Positions 23,801 to 33,500 of a stretch of DNA of 64,000 bases are shown here, in pieces; position 1 is the first letter of the stretch; every line of letters starts with the position of its first letter. Source of the stretch: Stichopus chloronotus (Eukaryota > Echinodermata > Holothuroidea > Aspidochirotida > Stichopodidae); the NCBI GenBank assembly GCA_021234535.1, contig CM037833.1, forward strand, positions 18,482,433-18,546,432. The letters run 5' to 3'. The notes under the pieces are model-generated. The model saw only the letters and a list, made by a program, of their open reading frames with translations. It was not told the origin of the DNA and did not search any database. The translations under genes and the position numbers were made by a program.

Positions 23801-25112
23801 GCCAGAAAAGTGATGTCAAGTGGTCCCCAGACTATGTACCATCTATTTTTGCATATGTCAATTCCCCGCAGAAATGCAGAAGGAAGAGAAGTTTGGAAAA
23901 TTTCCATAGGAGAGAAATTAGGAGAAAAACTATAGCTGCTATGGAGAAAAGAAATACAGCTGCTTCAGCTCTAATCAGTTTGGGACTCCAAGCCATGGAC
24001 AAGTCTGGGAACCCGACCCCTGGAGCTGAGACTGAGGACCCGACACCTGGAACTGAAAACGCAACAGCTGGAACTGAAACTGAAGACACAATGAATGAGT
24101 TATTTGTACAGACTGATTTGAGGGGTGAACAGATCGATCGTGTATTAAGTGACAATCAAAGTCTAAGGGAGGAGAATATGAAACTGAAAGAACAAATTCA
24201 AAATAATACCTTTGATGAAAACACTTTCAAATCAGATGAAAGAAAGGTCAAGGATATGACTGGCCTGCCCTCATTTCAAGTTCTTATGTTGATTTTTAAT
24301 CTGGTAGAGAAACATTTATCTTTAAGAAATATTTCCAAATTTCAGCAGTTTGTTATTACTTTACTCAAGATAAAGCAAGATTTAAGTAATGAATTCCTAG
24401 CTTCCATATTTGGTGTGAGTGATTCCACTATTTCACGAATCTTTCTTGATTGTATTAACCAAATGTTTTTAAAGGTTCCCCCCCCCCCCTCATATTTTGG
24501 CCCAACGGGGAAGTCGTAAGAAAAACACTCCCTATGTCCTTTAGATCAGTATACAAAAACTGTGTGTCCATCATTGACTGCTTTGAAGTGTTTTGTGAAC
24601 GCCCCACAGATTTAAAGGCAAGGGCACAAACTTATTCACAATATAAAAGTCATAACACTGTAAAGTATCTTATAAGTATTACTCCACAGGGATTTATATC
24701 GTTCATTTCTAAGGGGTGGGGTGGGCGGACTTCAGAAAAATACATAACAGAATATTCAGGGTATTTGAACAACTGGGAAGCGGGGGATACAATTTTAGCA
24801 GATAGGGGATTTGATATTTTGGATTCAGTTGCTATGATGGGAGCTAGAATAGAAATACCAGCTTTTACTCAGGGCAAAAGTCAATTGGATGCAGTAGATG
24901 TAGAAAAAACAAGGAAGATAGCATCAGTGCGAATTCATGTTGAACGTGCAATTGGAATACTGAGGCAGCGCTTTTCTTTCTTGAACAGTACAGTGCCCAT
25001 CAAAATGATTCAGACGGTAGAAGGCGAAAATGTCACAACTCTGGATAAAATCGTACATGTTGCTTGTGCTCTCTGCAATGTTTACCCATCATTTGTCCCC
25101 AAAGATAATTAA
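23801..25112 (+). CDS. Transposase exon 2: linker, coiled coil, HTH and DDE domain (one frameshift)
   Basis: Continues exon 1 in frame. Order: basic linker ([18 protein letters not shown]), an acidic Thr/Glu/Pro repeat ([15 protein letters not shown]), a short coiled coil ([19 protein letters not shown]), the HTH typical of this transposase group ([16 protein letters not shown]), then the DDE nuclease. The triad is readable: Asp in SIIDCFEVF, Asp in TILADRGFD, Glu in [13 protein letters not shown]. The frame breaks at a C12 run (24,478-24,489): upstream it reads to a stop at 24,519, while downstream [15 protein letters not shown] resumes in another frame, so a run one longer or two shorter would keep it open. 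Total length would be about 496 residues. The break is either a homopolymer sequencing error or real inactivation. Stop TAA at 25,110. Confidence 0.88.
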
Positions 25113-25928
25113 AATGAAAATACAGGCTAATATTAAAGATACAAAAAGTGGATCCTTACAGCTGGTAACTGCCTCGATGACTACCTTAAAGTTTTTATTA
25201 TGCAAAAATCAGTTCAGTAGTTTAATATTACTTCAAATAGATTTTTAGTTGATACTGTACATATTACATCTAAGCCAATACTTGGTTTCTTTTACACTTG
25301 TAATTGGTGAAAATGAAACAAGGTAATATTTCTTTAATATTGCTACTCCATTCTTGTTATATGATGCAAACTTATTTTACATAATCAGTTACTGAAATGT
25401 GACCTTTTATCTCCATTTACATTTGTAGTGTTGAGATAGGAAAAAGCCAAAAGTATGAAAGAAATTGTTTTTTGACCACGGCATCCAGAGAGTGATACAG
25501 TAGTTACTGATAAATTTCTTCAATGAGATTGCTTGAGCCAACCCCAAACTTGGGATATACTCTCAACTTTGAATTACACCAAAACTTATCAATACATACT
25601 TGACTACCACAAATATACTGTTAAAAGTTAATTTACATGTACAAGTATTTCAAATTTCTTTATAGTTAAAATAACCTTGAAAACTGTCAAGGCCTCATTT
25701 ACTTCCATGTAAGTCAAGTTTAGGTTACATTATCAAGTCAATCTGATGAAACAGTATATTACATTTTTTTAGAAAACCTGCATACATGTAGTCTTTGTTT
25801 TTATTCATCGTTTGCTGTGATTATGCCATTGGGTTCCAGTTGCATGGAAAAGAAAGAAATAAAGCATGCTACCCATGACTTTGTAGGGAAGACATGGGTT
25901 GTGGGATCATAATAGCCTTAGTTAACAG
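25113..25928. terminator. Convergent 3' ends of the two transposon genes
   Basis: A non-coding spacer of 816 bp between the two stop codons. AATAAA is present on the plus strand at 25,858-25,863 and on the minus strand at 25,805-25,800, the latter about 125 nt after the YqaJ-protein stop. If both are used, the two 3' UTRs overlap, giving complementary transcript ends. Confidence 0.4.
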
Positions 25929-26628
25929 CTATGGTTTTGAATTTTTTCTCTTTGAAAGGACTCTACAATGAGGACAGAGCCAATCTTTACGTTTTCGTTT
26001 CAGACCCATACACTCTTTGTGGAAAAAAACAATGTCACATGTGTCACATGAGCATTTAATTACAGTTTTCTGGTCATCTACAGTTTTGCAGAAACACAAT
26101 GACGATTCTGAATTTCCAGCAGGCAAAGCCTCGTTCCTCTTTGTCCTGGAAAAACATTTTCCTATCAACTCCATCAAAAGACACTTTTTGAAAAAGGTGT
26201 TCACTTTGTCAATAGTGGTGTATATGAAGTTTTTATTAGGGTAGATGCGCTGGATGAAAATCTCTTTGTTTGTCCAAACACAAAAATCGCAATACTCCCG
26301 TTTTGTGACTGCCAGTTGACATTGAACTTGATTAAAATAAGCATGCTTTGTTTTCAGAGAAGTTACATTTTCAACTTTTTCAAGGCAAAAATTATTATCA
26401 TCAGTAGCCTCCAGAATGGTCTTGTCCTTGTGACAAAAAGTACACTTGATTTCAATAACACCTAGACCACAACAGGAGCAGGAAACTAGCCCATCAGGAG
26501 ATGCACCAAGGTGTGGAAATTCCTCATGAATAAAGAAACCACAATCGGTCACTTTCACATCTTGGTGGGAACTCTTCATGATTTCTTCATATTTTGCTCG
26601 CACTTGGGGTTTATGCTCACAACCCCAC
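25929..26628 (-). CDS. Transposon second protein, exon 4: YqaJ nuclease core and PHD finger
   Basis: Starts at WGCEHKPQVRAKYEEIM. The YqaJ/lambda-exonuclease-like motifs follow in order: HLGASPDGLV (the catalytic Asp), VIEIKC (the Glu-x-Lys), then HAYFNQVQCQLAV (the conserved Gln). The C-terminus carries a PHD-type zinc finger: CFCKTVDDQKTVIKCS, CDTCDIVFFHKECMGL, DWLCPHC. The stop is at 25,929. The reading frame to the right of 26,628 is open further but is intronic by comparison with the protein pattern (ATR-WGCEH). The expected splice acceptor at 26,630-26,629 reads AT instead of AG after a good pyrimidine tract, so normal splicing is doubtful. The likely role is DNA end processing for the element, not proven. 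Together the exons make about 603 residues. Confidence 0.85.
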
Positions 26629-27532
26629 ATGGAATGTATAAAGAAAAAAGAACAAAATTTAGATTTAGTGACGGTTAACATGGAAATAAAAACAGGTGTT
26701 GAAGTGATTCTCACATTATCATTGACTAGAGCACCATTGGTTCAGTAGCTCATACCCTTTTAAGCCTTTTTTAATCCATACAAGCATTTTGAGAAAAATC
26801 CTGTCGACCTAAATAATCACCATTGACCTCAAAATTGCTGACAACCACAAACTTACTCATGCTCAATGTTAATAATGTGCAACTTTCATGAACAATGATT
26901 AATAATTTTGTGACGAGAGGACTGTTATCTGTGTCAAATGACCCCTAAATGACCTTTGACCTGTAAAAAATAAACAGTGATCATCTACTCTATAAGGACA
27001 ACAAAGATACCAAGTATGACATTATTTCATGTTTACAGTGGTAGCGCTAGGCAGGTGATAGGTGGGTCCACCCCCCCCCCCCTGTCGGAGCAGACTGGAC
27101 TCCCCCGTCAGGGAAATTCGCCCGGTCTGGTCGGGGAGATCGCAGCTCCAAATTATACCCTGTATAGGGTGGAGTAAAACCTCGAATCTACCGATGCGCC
27201 CCCCGTCGGGGAAGTTGTGCCCCCCCATCGGGCAAATCCTGCCGCCACCACTGCATGTTTCCCTCAAATAACCCAATATATGCTAACATTGTTTATGGTC
27301 TGTGGATCAGGCTTGTTGGACTGCGTCACAGCAGTCCCAGCAAGTGTGGACATGCCTACAGGCATTTTTCACAGAATCTGGTATTCAGGAAATGAAGAAG
27401 TCCTTTATACTTTTCAACAATTAGTAGAATTTTGCCCAACTACAAAGGTTCAGAAGCAGGCAATGGCTTTATAAGTGCTGTCTTTGGCCAGAAAACTAGT
27501 TGAAAGGGGAAAAAATTATCATTACCACTGAC
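26629..27532 (-). other. Intron of the YqaJ-protein gene, carrying a hAT MITE
   Basis: The donor is GTCAGT after ACTAG (exon end 27,533). The acceptor end is CATTCCAT, lacking AG. The intron contains the 218-bp MITE at 27,036-27,253. Confidence 0.65.
27036..27253. mobile_element. hAT-type MITE, 218 bp, GC-rich
   Basis: The ends are CAGTGGTAGCG and, reversed, CAGTGGTGGCGGC. The flanks are CATGTTTA (27,028-27,035) and CATGTTTC (27,254-27,261), an 8-bp target duplication with one mismatch. The interior is C/G-rich with repeated GTCGGG/CCCGTC words and has no gene. Confidence 0.82.
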
Positions 27533-27720
27533 CTAGTAGCCTTTGTTGAAAACTTGAAAGATTCCGGATAACATATCCTCTTAATGAGTGAGCGGGATGG
27601 ATTCTGGACACATGTTCTTGACGCAGCTTTAAAGTTACTAGCAGTTATGCGCCCTGCACGAAATAAAAACCAGCTTGAAGAAGCAGACTGTGCTCTTGTA
27701 AGTTCTTCCACAACAGAGAT
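27533..27720 (-). CDS. Transposon second protein, exon 3: N-terminal YqaJ segment
   Basis: A 188-nt exon. It enters in phase 0 after TCCCTCCCAG (joining ISKEQ to ISVVEELTRAQS) and leaves in phase 2 at ACTAG before GTCAGT. It encodes SSSWFLFRAGRITASNFKAA, the well-known start of the YqaJ fold (W-F-x-x-R-x-G-R-I-T-A-S), and ends KRICYPESFKFSTKAT. An alternative acceptor further upstream (after GCTTGAAG) would add residues EPFARAYTVKQLSLHPSQ; the family pattern favours the shorter start. Confidence 0.8.
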
Positions 27721-28524
27721 CTGGGAGGGATGTAAAGAAAGTTGTTTTACAGTATAGGCCCTGGCAAATGGTTCCTTCAAGCAGCAAACAAGTAAAAAAA
27801 AATGCACAAAAATAAAACAGTCCTATTATTTTGTTAACAACCTCTAAATGTTTTCATTTCGTTTGCCAAAATACACTGTAATTTCAGGAACTTACATACT
27901 ATAGAATTAATAAATTGAAACCTTTTTGAAATGAAAAAGTAGTGAAAAAATAACTCTTTCAGTCCAGGGTGTAAAAAAGTATGCACCTATCTGGGAAAAT
28001 TCTGTCTCCAACCTCAGTGTTTGGTACATGTAACTAGCCCAGTGTCCACATATTTCAACCAATTTCCACTCTTTGCAAAATCCATTAAAACATTGCAAAA
28101 TAAAAGACTATCAAGGTATCTACATGTACAAAGTTTAAATGGCACTGGGAAAGCTCATTAAAAAAAAAAAAAAAAAAAACATTACTAAGTATGGTGCAAG
28201 ACTGCAGCAAGCATACTGAGCCCCATTATCTATTGCCCATTAATATGTCTTGCATTGCTGCTGAAAATGAAATACTGTATTATGACATGTCAATCTTCAA
28301 CAAATACAGATCAAAGGCAAAATACTGTACCATTAATTGTTCTCATTGATCATATATCAATGGTGAATTGATGTGTAAAAATCACAATTTATGGACTACA
28401 TTATGGAAATATTATACAGTGTTTCATTAGGCAAAGAGATGATGTTTGTTGCATCATGTCCAAAATAACAATTAGAACTCTCTTATGCGCCCCAAAATCA
28501 CTAAGTTTCTATTACAAAACCAAC
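27721..28524 (-). other. Intron of the YqaJ-protein gene
   Basis: A GT..AG intron (donor GTTGGT, acceptor CTCCCAG), containing an A/T homopolymer (28,161-28,179). No MITE was recognised. Confidence 0.7.
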
Positions 28525-29092
28525 CTGTTCCTTTGAAATCTTTATGCCTTGTAGCATCACCTCTCCCTTCGCCATCAGATCATCATAGGACAGACTATGA
28601 TACTCATCTTTATACACCTGGTTTAAAGGGGTCGGAAGCCTTCTGGTAGCTGCTTTGGGTATGAAGTTCTTGGAGTATTTGTCGATGACAGATAAAACCA
28701 CTGAACTATGACCTGCATCATGGAGGCCGTCATAAAATTGCTCATAATCCAACGTCTGTCTTTCCATTTGTTGTTGTGGTGATTTAATAGCACCGTTGTC
28801 AATGTTCTTCATCTTTGTACTAGGGCTTCTGAAGTCAATGTTACTAGCCTCTGCATATTCTACATTTTTGTTCATAGATGGTGCTAGCCAGCTGCATGGT
28901 AATGAGGTACATGTGATGCCAGCCCTAATGTTCACAGTTTTTTTCAATAGCAAACAAAGTAGCTGCTACATGAGAACACGATTCACCTAGTCCTGCCATG
29001 CAATTACAGAGTGCACAAATCACCTCACCATCTTCTTTGATAGCAATCCACACAGAGAGTGGTGCTTCATTCAAACGCTGCGAATGTAAAAC
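28525..29092 (-). CDS. Transposon second protein, exon 2: SWIM zinc finger (one frameshift)
   Basis: The acceptor CTTTCAG joins FMVTSK to [25 protein letters not shown] zinc finger follows: [20 protein letters not shown] (C-x-C...C-x-H). Right after LFAIE the frame is broken by a run of seven T on the plus strand (28,938-28,944). In the current frame translation stops at NCEH, whereas one base fewer would continue into [11 protein letters not shown], the conserved continuation in this protein type. The rest is a polar linker ending GIKISKEQ at donor GTTGGT (28,524). SWIM plus YqaJ in one protein is typical of the second ORF of ISL2EU elements. Confidence 0.82.
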
Positions 29093-30036
29093 CTGAAAGC
29101 ATAAAAACAAAAGCAAAAATATAAAGTAAACATCAGGGAATTTTACTTTGTAGTATAACTGGAGGGGGGGGGGTGCAATTCTTTAGAACATCCTCGCAGC
29201 TTCTCGTTTCTCAGTGGCATTCCTAACCAATTGAGCTAGGCTATCTCGAACCTGCAATGGCATAGTCTAGCATAGACTAGAGCCAGCTCACAATCAATGG
29301 CAGTCTCAATTAAGATTCAAGGTGAATAATAATTAAATGACAGATCGTAGAGAAGGCATCGAAACATAAAACACTATTATATTCATGGTGGTTTATTGCT
29401 CCTTAACAAAAAGAAGTGTAATTTACCCTTATGGTTATTGAGCCGGACGCTATTTAAGATGTTGAGATAATTGACATGGACGTAAACATACACCATCCAT
29501 GATCTGCCTACTTCAGGTACAACAACAAGTAGACTATCCATTTGAACCTAGCACTGCATGCTTTCATATATAGACGGTGTGAAGTTGCATCAAATTAAAA
29601 AAAAAAAAAACTTTCCAGGATGGGGGTCAAAATTTTTAGATTCCAAAAATATATAAATTCCAAATGAAGGTCACTTCCGACGTTGTAACATTTCATTTTC
29701 CCCCTCATGTACAGTACCCCACCCAAATGTTAACCCCTGGCCCTGCCCCCAACAAAATTAAATTCAACTTTCATCATTTTCCAAGGTGAAAGTGAGGCTA
29801 ATAAGTCTAAAGCGGTCTGTGTAATGGGGTCATTTTTAATAAGAACTTACGTCCGTGTCAATTACATGGTAAACTCGAATAATTGGGCCGGGCGTCCTGG
29901 TTTATATTAATTAATTATACTGTAGGCGTAGGCCTAGGCCCAACTCCTGTAATACGAATTTTTCGCTGAACTAGGCCTAACGTTAGAGTAATCCTATGAT
30001 TAGCTTGGGCCTAACGTACTCTAAAATGTGCCTCAC
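29093..30036 (-). other. Intron of the YqaJ-protein gene
   Basis: A GT..AG intron with donor GTGAGG (after AGCAAG) and acceptor TTTCAG. It contains a G10 run near 29,163-29,173 and no recognisable gene. Confidence 0.7.
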
Positions 30037-30393
30037 CTTGCTTGTTACCATGAAGTTATTTGCGCTATTCCTGTTGATCAAAAGTTCGCTGACGAAGCCA
30101 GCAATAAAATATCTATATGCCTCCAAACTTTTATAATTCTTCAGTGAGTCATGGTTGTATGCCGATGTTGAAAATACGAGATAGTTAAAAATATCGGGGT
30201 ATCTTAGGTCCGGAACAGAACTTGCTTGGAATGGGTCGAGGAACATGGATTTTGGCAACAAATAAGGATCCACCGATCCCGTCAACTCAAGTTTTTCAAG
30301 GTACCGTGTTTTATGAACGCTATTGAGTTTAAAAGCAATCTCCGACAACATGATCTTATCTGTAGATTCTGACATTTTGTATGTTCGATTCAT
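30037..30393 (-). CDS. Transposon second protein, exon 1
   Basis: The N-terminal exon, 119 codons, phase 0 at donor GTGAGG. It starts MNRTYKMSESTDKIMLSEIA; the second Met (MSES) is an equally possible start. It has no named domain that I recognise. Positions near PDIFNYLVFSTSAYNHDSLKN YKSLEAYRYF resemble the N-terminal part that precedes SWIM-YqaJ proteins of this kind. Placement just inside the right terminal repeat, the open frame and an exact phase join to the SWIM exon support it. Confidence 0.75.
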
Positions 30394-30477
30394 CGAACAT
30401 GTTTCTGAATGACTTTCGGTCCCGTGCTACTTGTCAGTATGCCTGTACGTACCCCGTACCGTACCCGACAACAACTT

Positions 30478-30545
30478 GCTTGACGGCCAATATGGCAGCT
30501 TAGTTACAAAGTCACGTGGTTTGATGACGTCGGTGAATAACCTCT
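30478..30545 (-). repeat. Right terminal inverted repeat and subterminal block
   Basis: Mirror of the left end. The outer TIR is at 30,521-30,545 with a one-base-degenerate CRE-like TGACGTCG. The subterminal block is at 30,478-30,499, with an E-box CACGTG between them at 30,513-30,518. The YqaJ-protein gene starts about 85 bp inside. Confidence 0.85.
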
Positions 30546-30547
30546 AT

Positions 30548-33500
30548 AGATATATACACGAACATACCCGCACACCGTCAAAGGTCTTTTACATTTTTCT
30601 ATCTTATTTTTCATACATATCTTTTCATCGCAGTTTTTCATCCCTACAGTGTGTGTGCCTGTGTGCGTGTTTATTAACAAACACATATCAGTGCACTACA
30701 TATATACTGTAAATCTACACAATAGTAATATTAGCATCGTAACAGCGCGTTGTTTTCATCTATTCTTTGAAGGTTTCAATATATCAGTGCGTACTTTTAT
30801 GTCCTTTTATTCTTTTGTTTGTCTTCTGTCAATCATCCTCGCGTGAACAATGGTTAACTATAAATAGTGACCCGTTGGTCGGTATTTGCCATGCGCACGT
30901 CGTTTGTTTACTTCCTGAGCGTACAATATTGTTTATGAATTCTGTCTGGAAAGCTAAGCCTGGCTGGGTGGTTAACATACATTTTACTACTTGTCAATGC
31001 AAAATATTGTAGAAAATTAAATTTCGTATTAACATGAAGAAACAAAATGATTTTTTTTTCAGCTACATAACGTAAAGTTTAAAAATTCTATGAGTATATT
31101 GAATATATTTTGAAATGACTGTATTCTAAATTCGTTTAATATAAGACCAACTGTGGTAATGTACAGAAAACACTGTGTTGCATACCATGTGCTCCTGATA
31201 ACAAAATGGGTAGAGTTCACGTGATCCGCCATGAGAGTGCGGTATAAATTTATTCTCTTCTCACCCTCTGATTTTTAAGTTCTATATTCTTACATCATGT
31301 GCTGAAGAACATTAATACATTAGAACTTATGTGATCAGAACTAACGTGATCCTGAAGGGATGAAGGGGTGGACATGATGATGGGGGAGGCGGGGGGGGTG
31401 GGCGTTCTGGACCGATGTATGTGATTATACACTCACCATCTTGTTTCCATTCCTAAATATTGTTTTATCTTAGGCTGAGGGCGTCTCCATAATGCATATG
31501 TGCCTGCCAGGCAAAGTGTGGGATGCGGGGTTACTTTTAACAAAGATTCCACCGCGTAGTGTTTTTTAATTAAATGGTTCTGTACTTTTGGGGGGGGGGG
31601 TTAGTTGATTGGTTTTTCAATAGTCATAAAATTTTCGTCTTTGTCTTAATGTGTAATATTTTAGAATATTAAAAGTCAATTAAGTACGATGATGTTTGCT
31701 TCTTTATTCAGACTCATAATCCGTGATTTAATTCCAATGAAGTTATGACTGTTGAATTGCCATGTTTTCTCGTCAGTTTTCATTTCTGTCTGCTGCCACC
31801 TCACTTGGATGAATCTTTCTTATCAGAACTGCATTCCAGAGATGGAGAAGGTACAGCATATTTTATGAGTTATTCTTTAGGTGATATGCGATTATGTCTT
31901 TTAGAACTTACTCATTTGTCTTTGTTGCCCACAGTTGAATACTATTGCTAATTAAAAATTGTTTCATTGTCGTAACAATGCAGTGATTGACACTGAGTGT
32001 GATGAAATTTCACGTATGAAGAATAACATTGTTAATGAAGTAAAACTTCATTTTTACTGGGTAAATCTGGTTTCTGTAACTCTCTGGTACATCACCGGAT
32101 GTTTGGAGCAAGGTATATAATGGAAAGTCTCTACTCGTTATACACACGAATGGTTTCAATGACTCCAACAAAAGCATATCGTTTAAGATAATGTAGTAAA
32201 GTGAGTAACAGTGAATATTTTTTATCCTGGTATCAAAAAGGAACATATCAACATTTTGTCAATTATAGTTTGGGGATACATTTGGGAAGAGGCCTTAAGA
32301 CAGCAAGTGCAACCTAAATGCGATTACTGCATATCGTAAAGTTACTTTCACAAATGTGTTACAGTGCGGGGGCGCACGGTGTATCTTCAGGGTTTTCCTT
32401 TCCTAGTATGCGGGGTTGGCTAGACTGGATTAGAGATGTTCATACTTTTGACACTAACGTAGGGTCCTTTTTTATTGGACACATTACTTACTTTTGCAGT
32501 AGCCTAAATCATCAGTTTAAGAGAGTAATTCTTATGGGCAAAAAAACGTTTTTTTCTTTCCAGATTTACGTAATTTAGAGAATTATTACATGAGGTAACA
32601 AATATAGGCTAGTTATTCGGCTAAACTTAGTTTTGTGAACTGCGTACGTGTTGCAGGTAGCAGGGGTGTGAGGAATTGGTTCATTACAATTTATAGGTTT
32701 TGCGGTGTAGGTGTGGGCAAGAGGTCGGGGGGCCTGGAAATTTACCAAATTATGACGTCATGTCTTCACGTCTTCAGAAATCATGTACTTTGCATAAAAA
32801 ATGCAATTTAATGAGTTATTTAGACCTAGACATATCATTTTGAAGCTTTACTGATTAGGATTACTTTAGTGGGAACAATTTAGAAATTTGGGTATAAAAT
32901 GAGTAAATGATCGTTTTGTGCGCAAAACGTTTGTATATGCAAATAAAACAATGTCTTTTCCTTGTTCACAAAGTTGAGAGAAAATGTATGACTTTTCCCG
33001 TTCTTCAATAAGACACAAAAAATAAGAAAAACAAATGTAAATGAATAAGAAAAAGAGCACGAAAATAAACTTTATCAGACATGATTGACATAGATTTACA
33101 CTTCCTGTTAAAACATTAAAGAGGTATATAAAATTAAATTAGAAACTGAAGTCACAATATCCTCCGCATTTAGAAGAAGTTTACAAGGTAATCGTTGGAA
33201 ATATCACTTCTTCTCTCTGAAGTATGTTGCCACACAGCAGTGGGTGCAACATCATAGCTATTCCATCCAATCGTAATGTATAAGATCAAGGAAGAGAAAG
33301 AAAGAAGACAGATAGAGGAAAAAAATGATGACTTCAGTACAGTCAAGCAGAAATTAAATCAGTCAATGTTTTGTTAAACTCATCATAACTTTATTGTTTT
33401 GACCGTTCATATTCTCAGTTATCTCACATTGTTTAAATGTAAACTTTCTATAAGCTATTTACCATCTAACTGTTATAATTTTAGTTCGATTGACATAAGT

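Larger units (their letters stand above)
22157..30545 (+). mobile_element. ISL2EU-type DNA transposon, 8.4 kb, two genes, near complete
   Basis: The ends are inverted: the left begins AGAGGTTATTCACC then TGACGTCATCA, and the right, in reverse complement, begins AGAGGTTATTCACC then GACGTCATCA (one indel). A second inverted block lies inside each end: 22,201-22,222 matches the reverse complement of 30,478-30,499 at 20 of 22 positions. Both ends are flanked by AT within TATA, consistent with a 2-bp AT (or TA) target duplication; the palindrome prevents an exact choice. Inside are a THAP/HTH/DDE transposase on the plus strand and a SWIM/YqaJ/PHD protein on the minus strand, converging tail to tail. 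A DDE transposase paired with a YqaJ nuclease is the hallmark of ISL2EU elements (related to PIF/Harbinger and IS5). Three MITEs sit in its introns. Confidence 0.9.

Noticed and set aside
27022..27276. Gly/Pro-rich ORFs on both strands
   Set aside because: They are the GC-rich hAT MITE read through.
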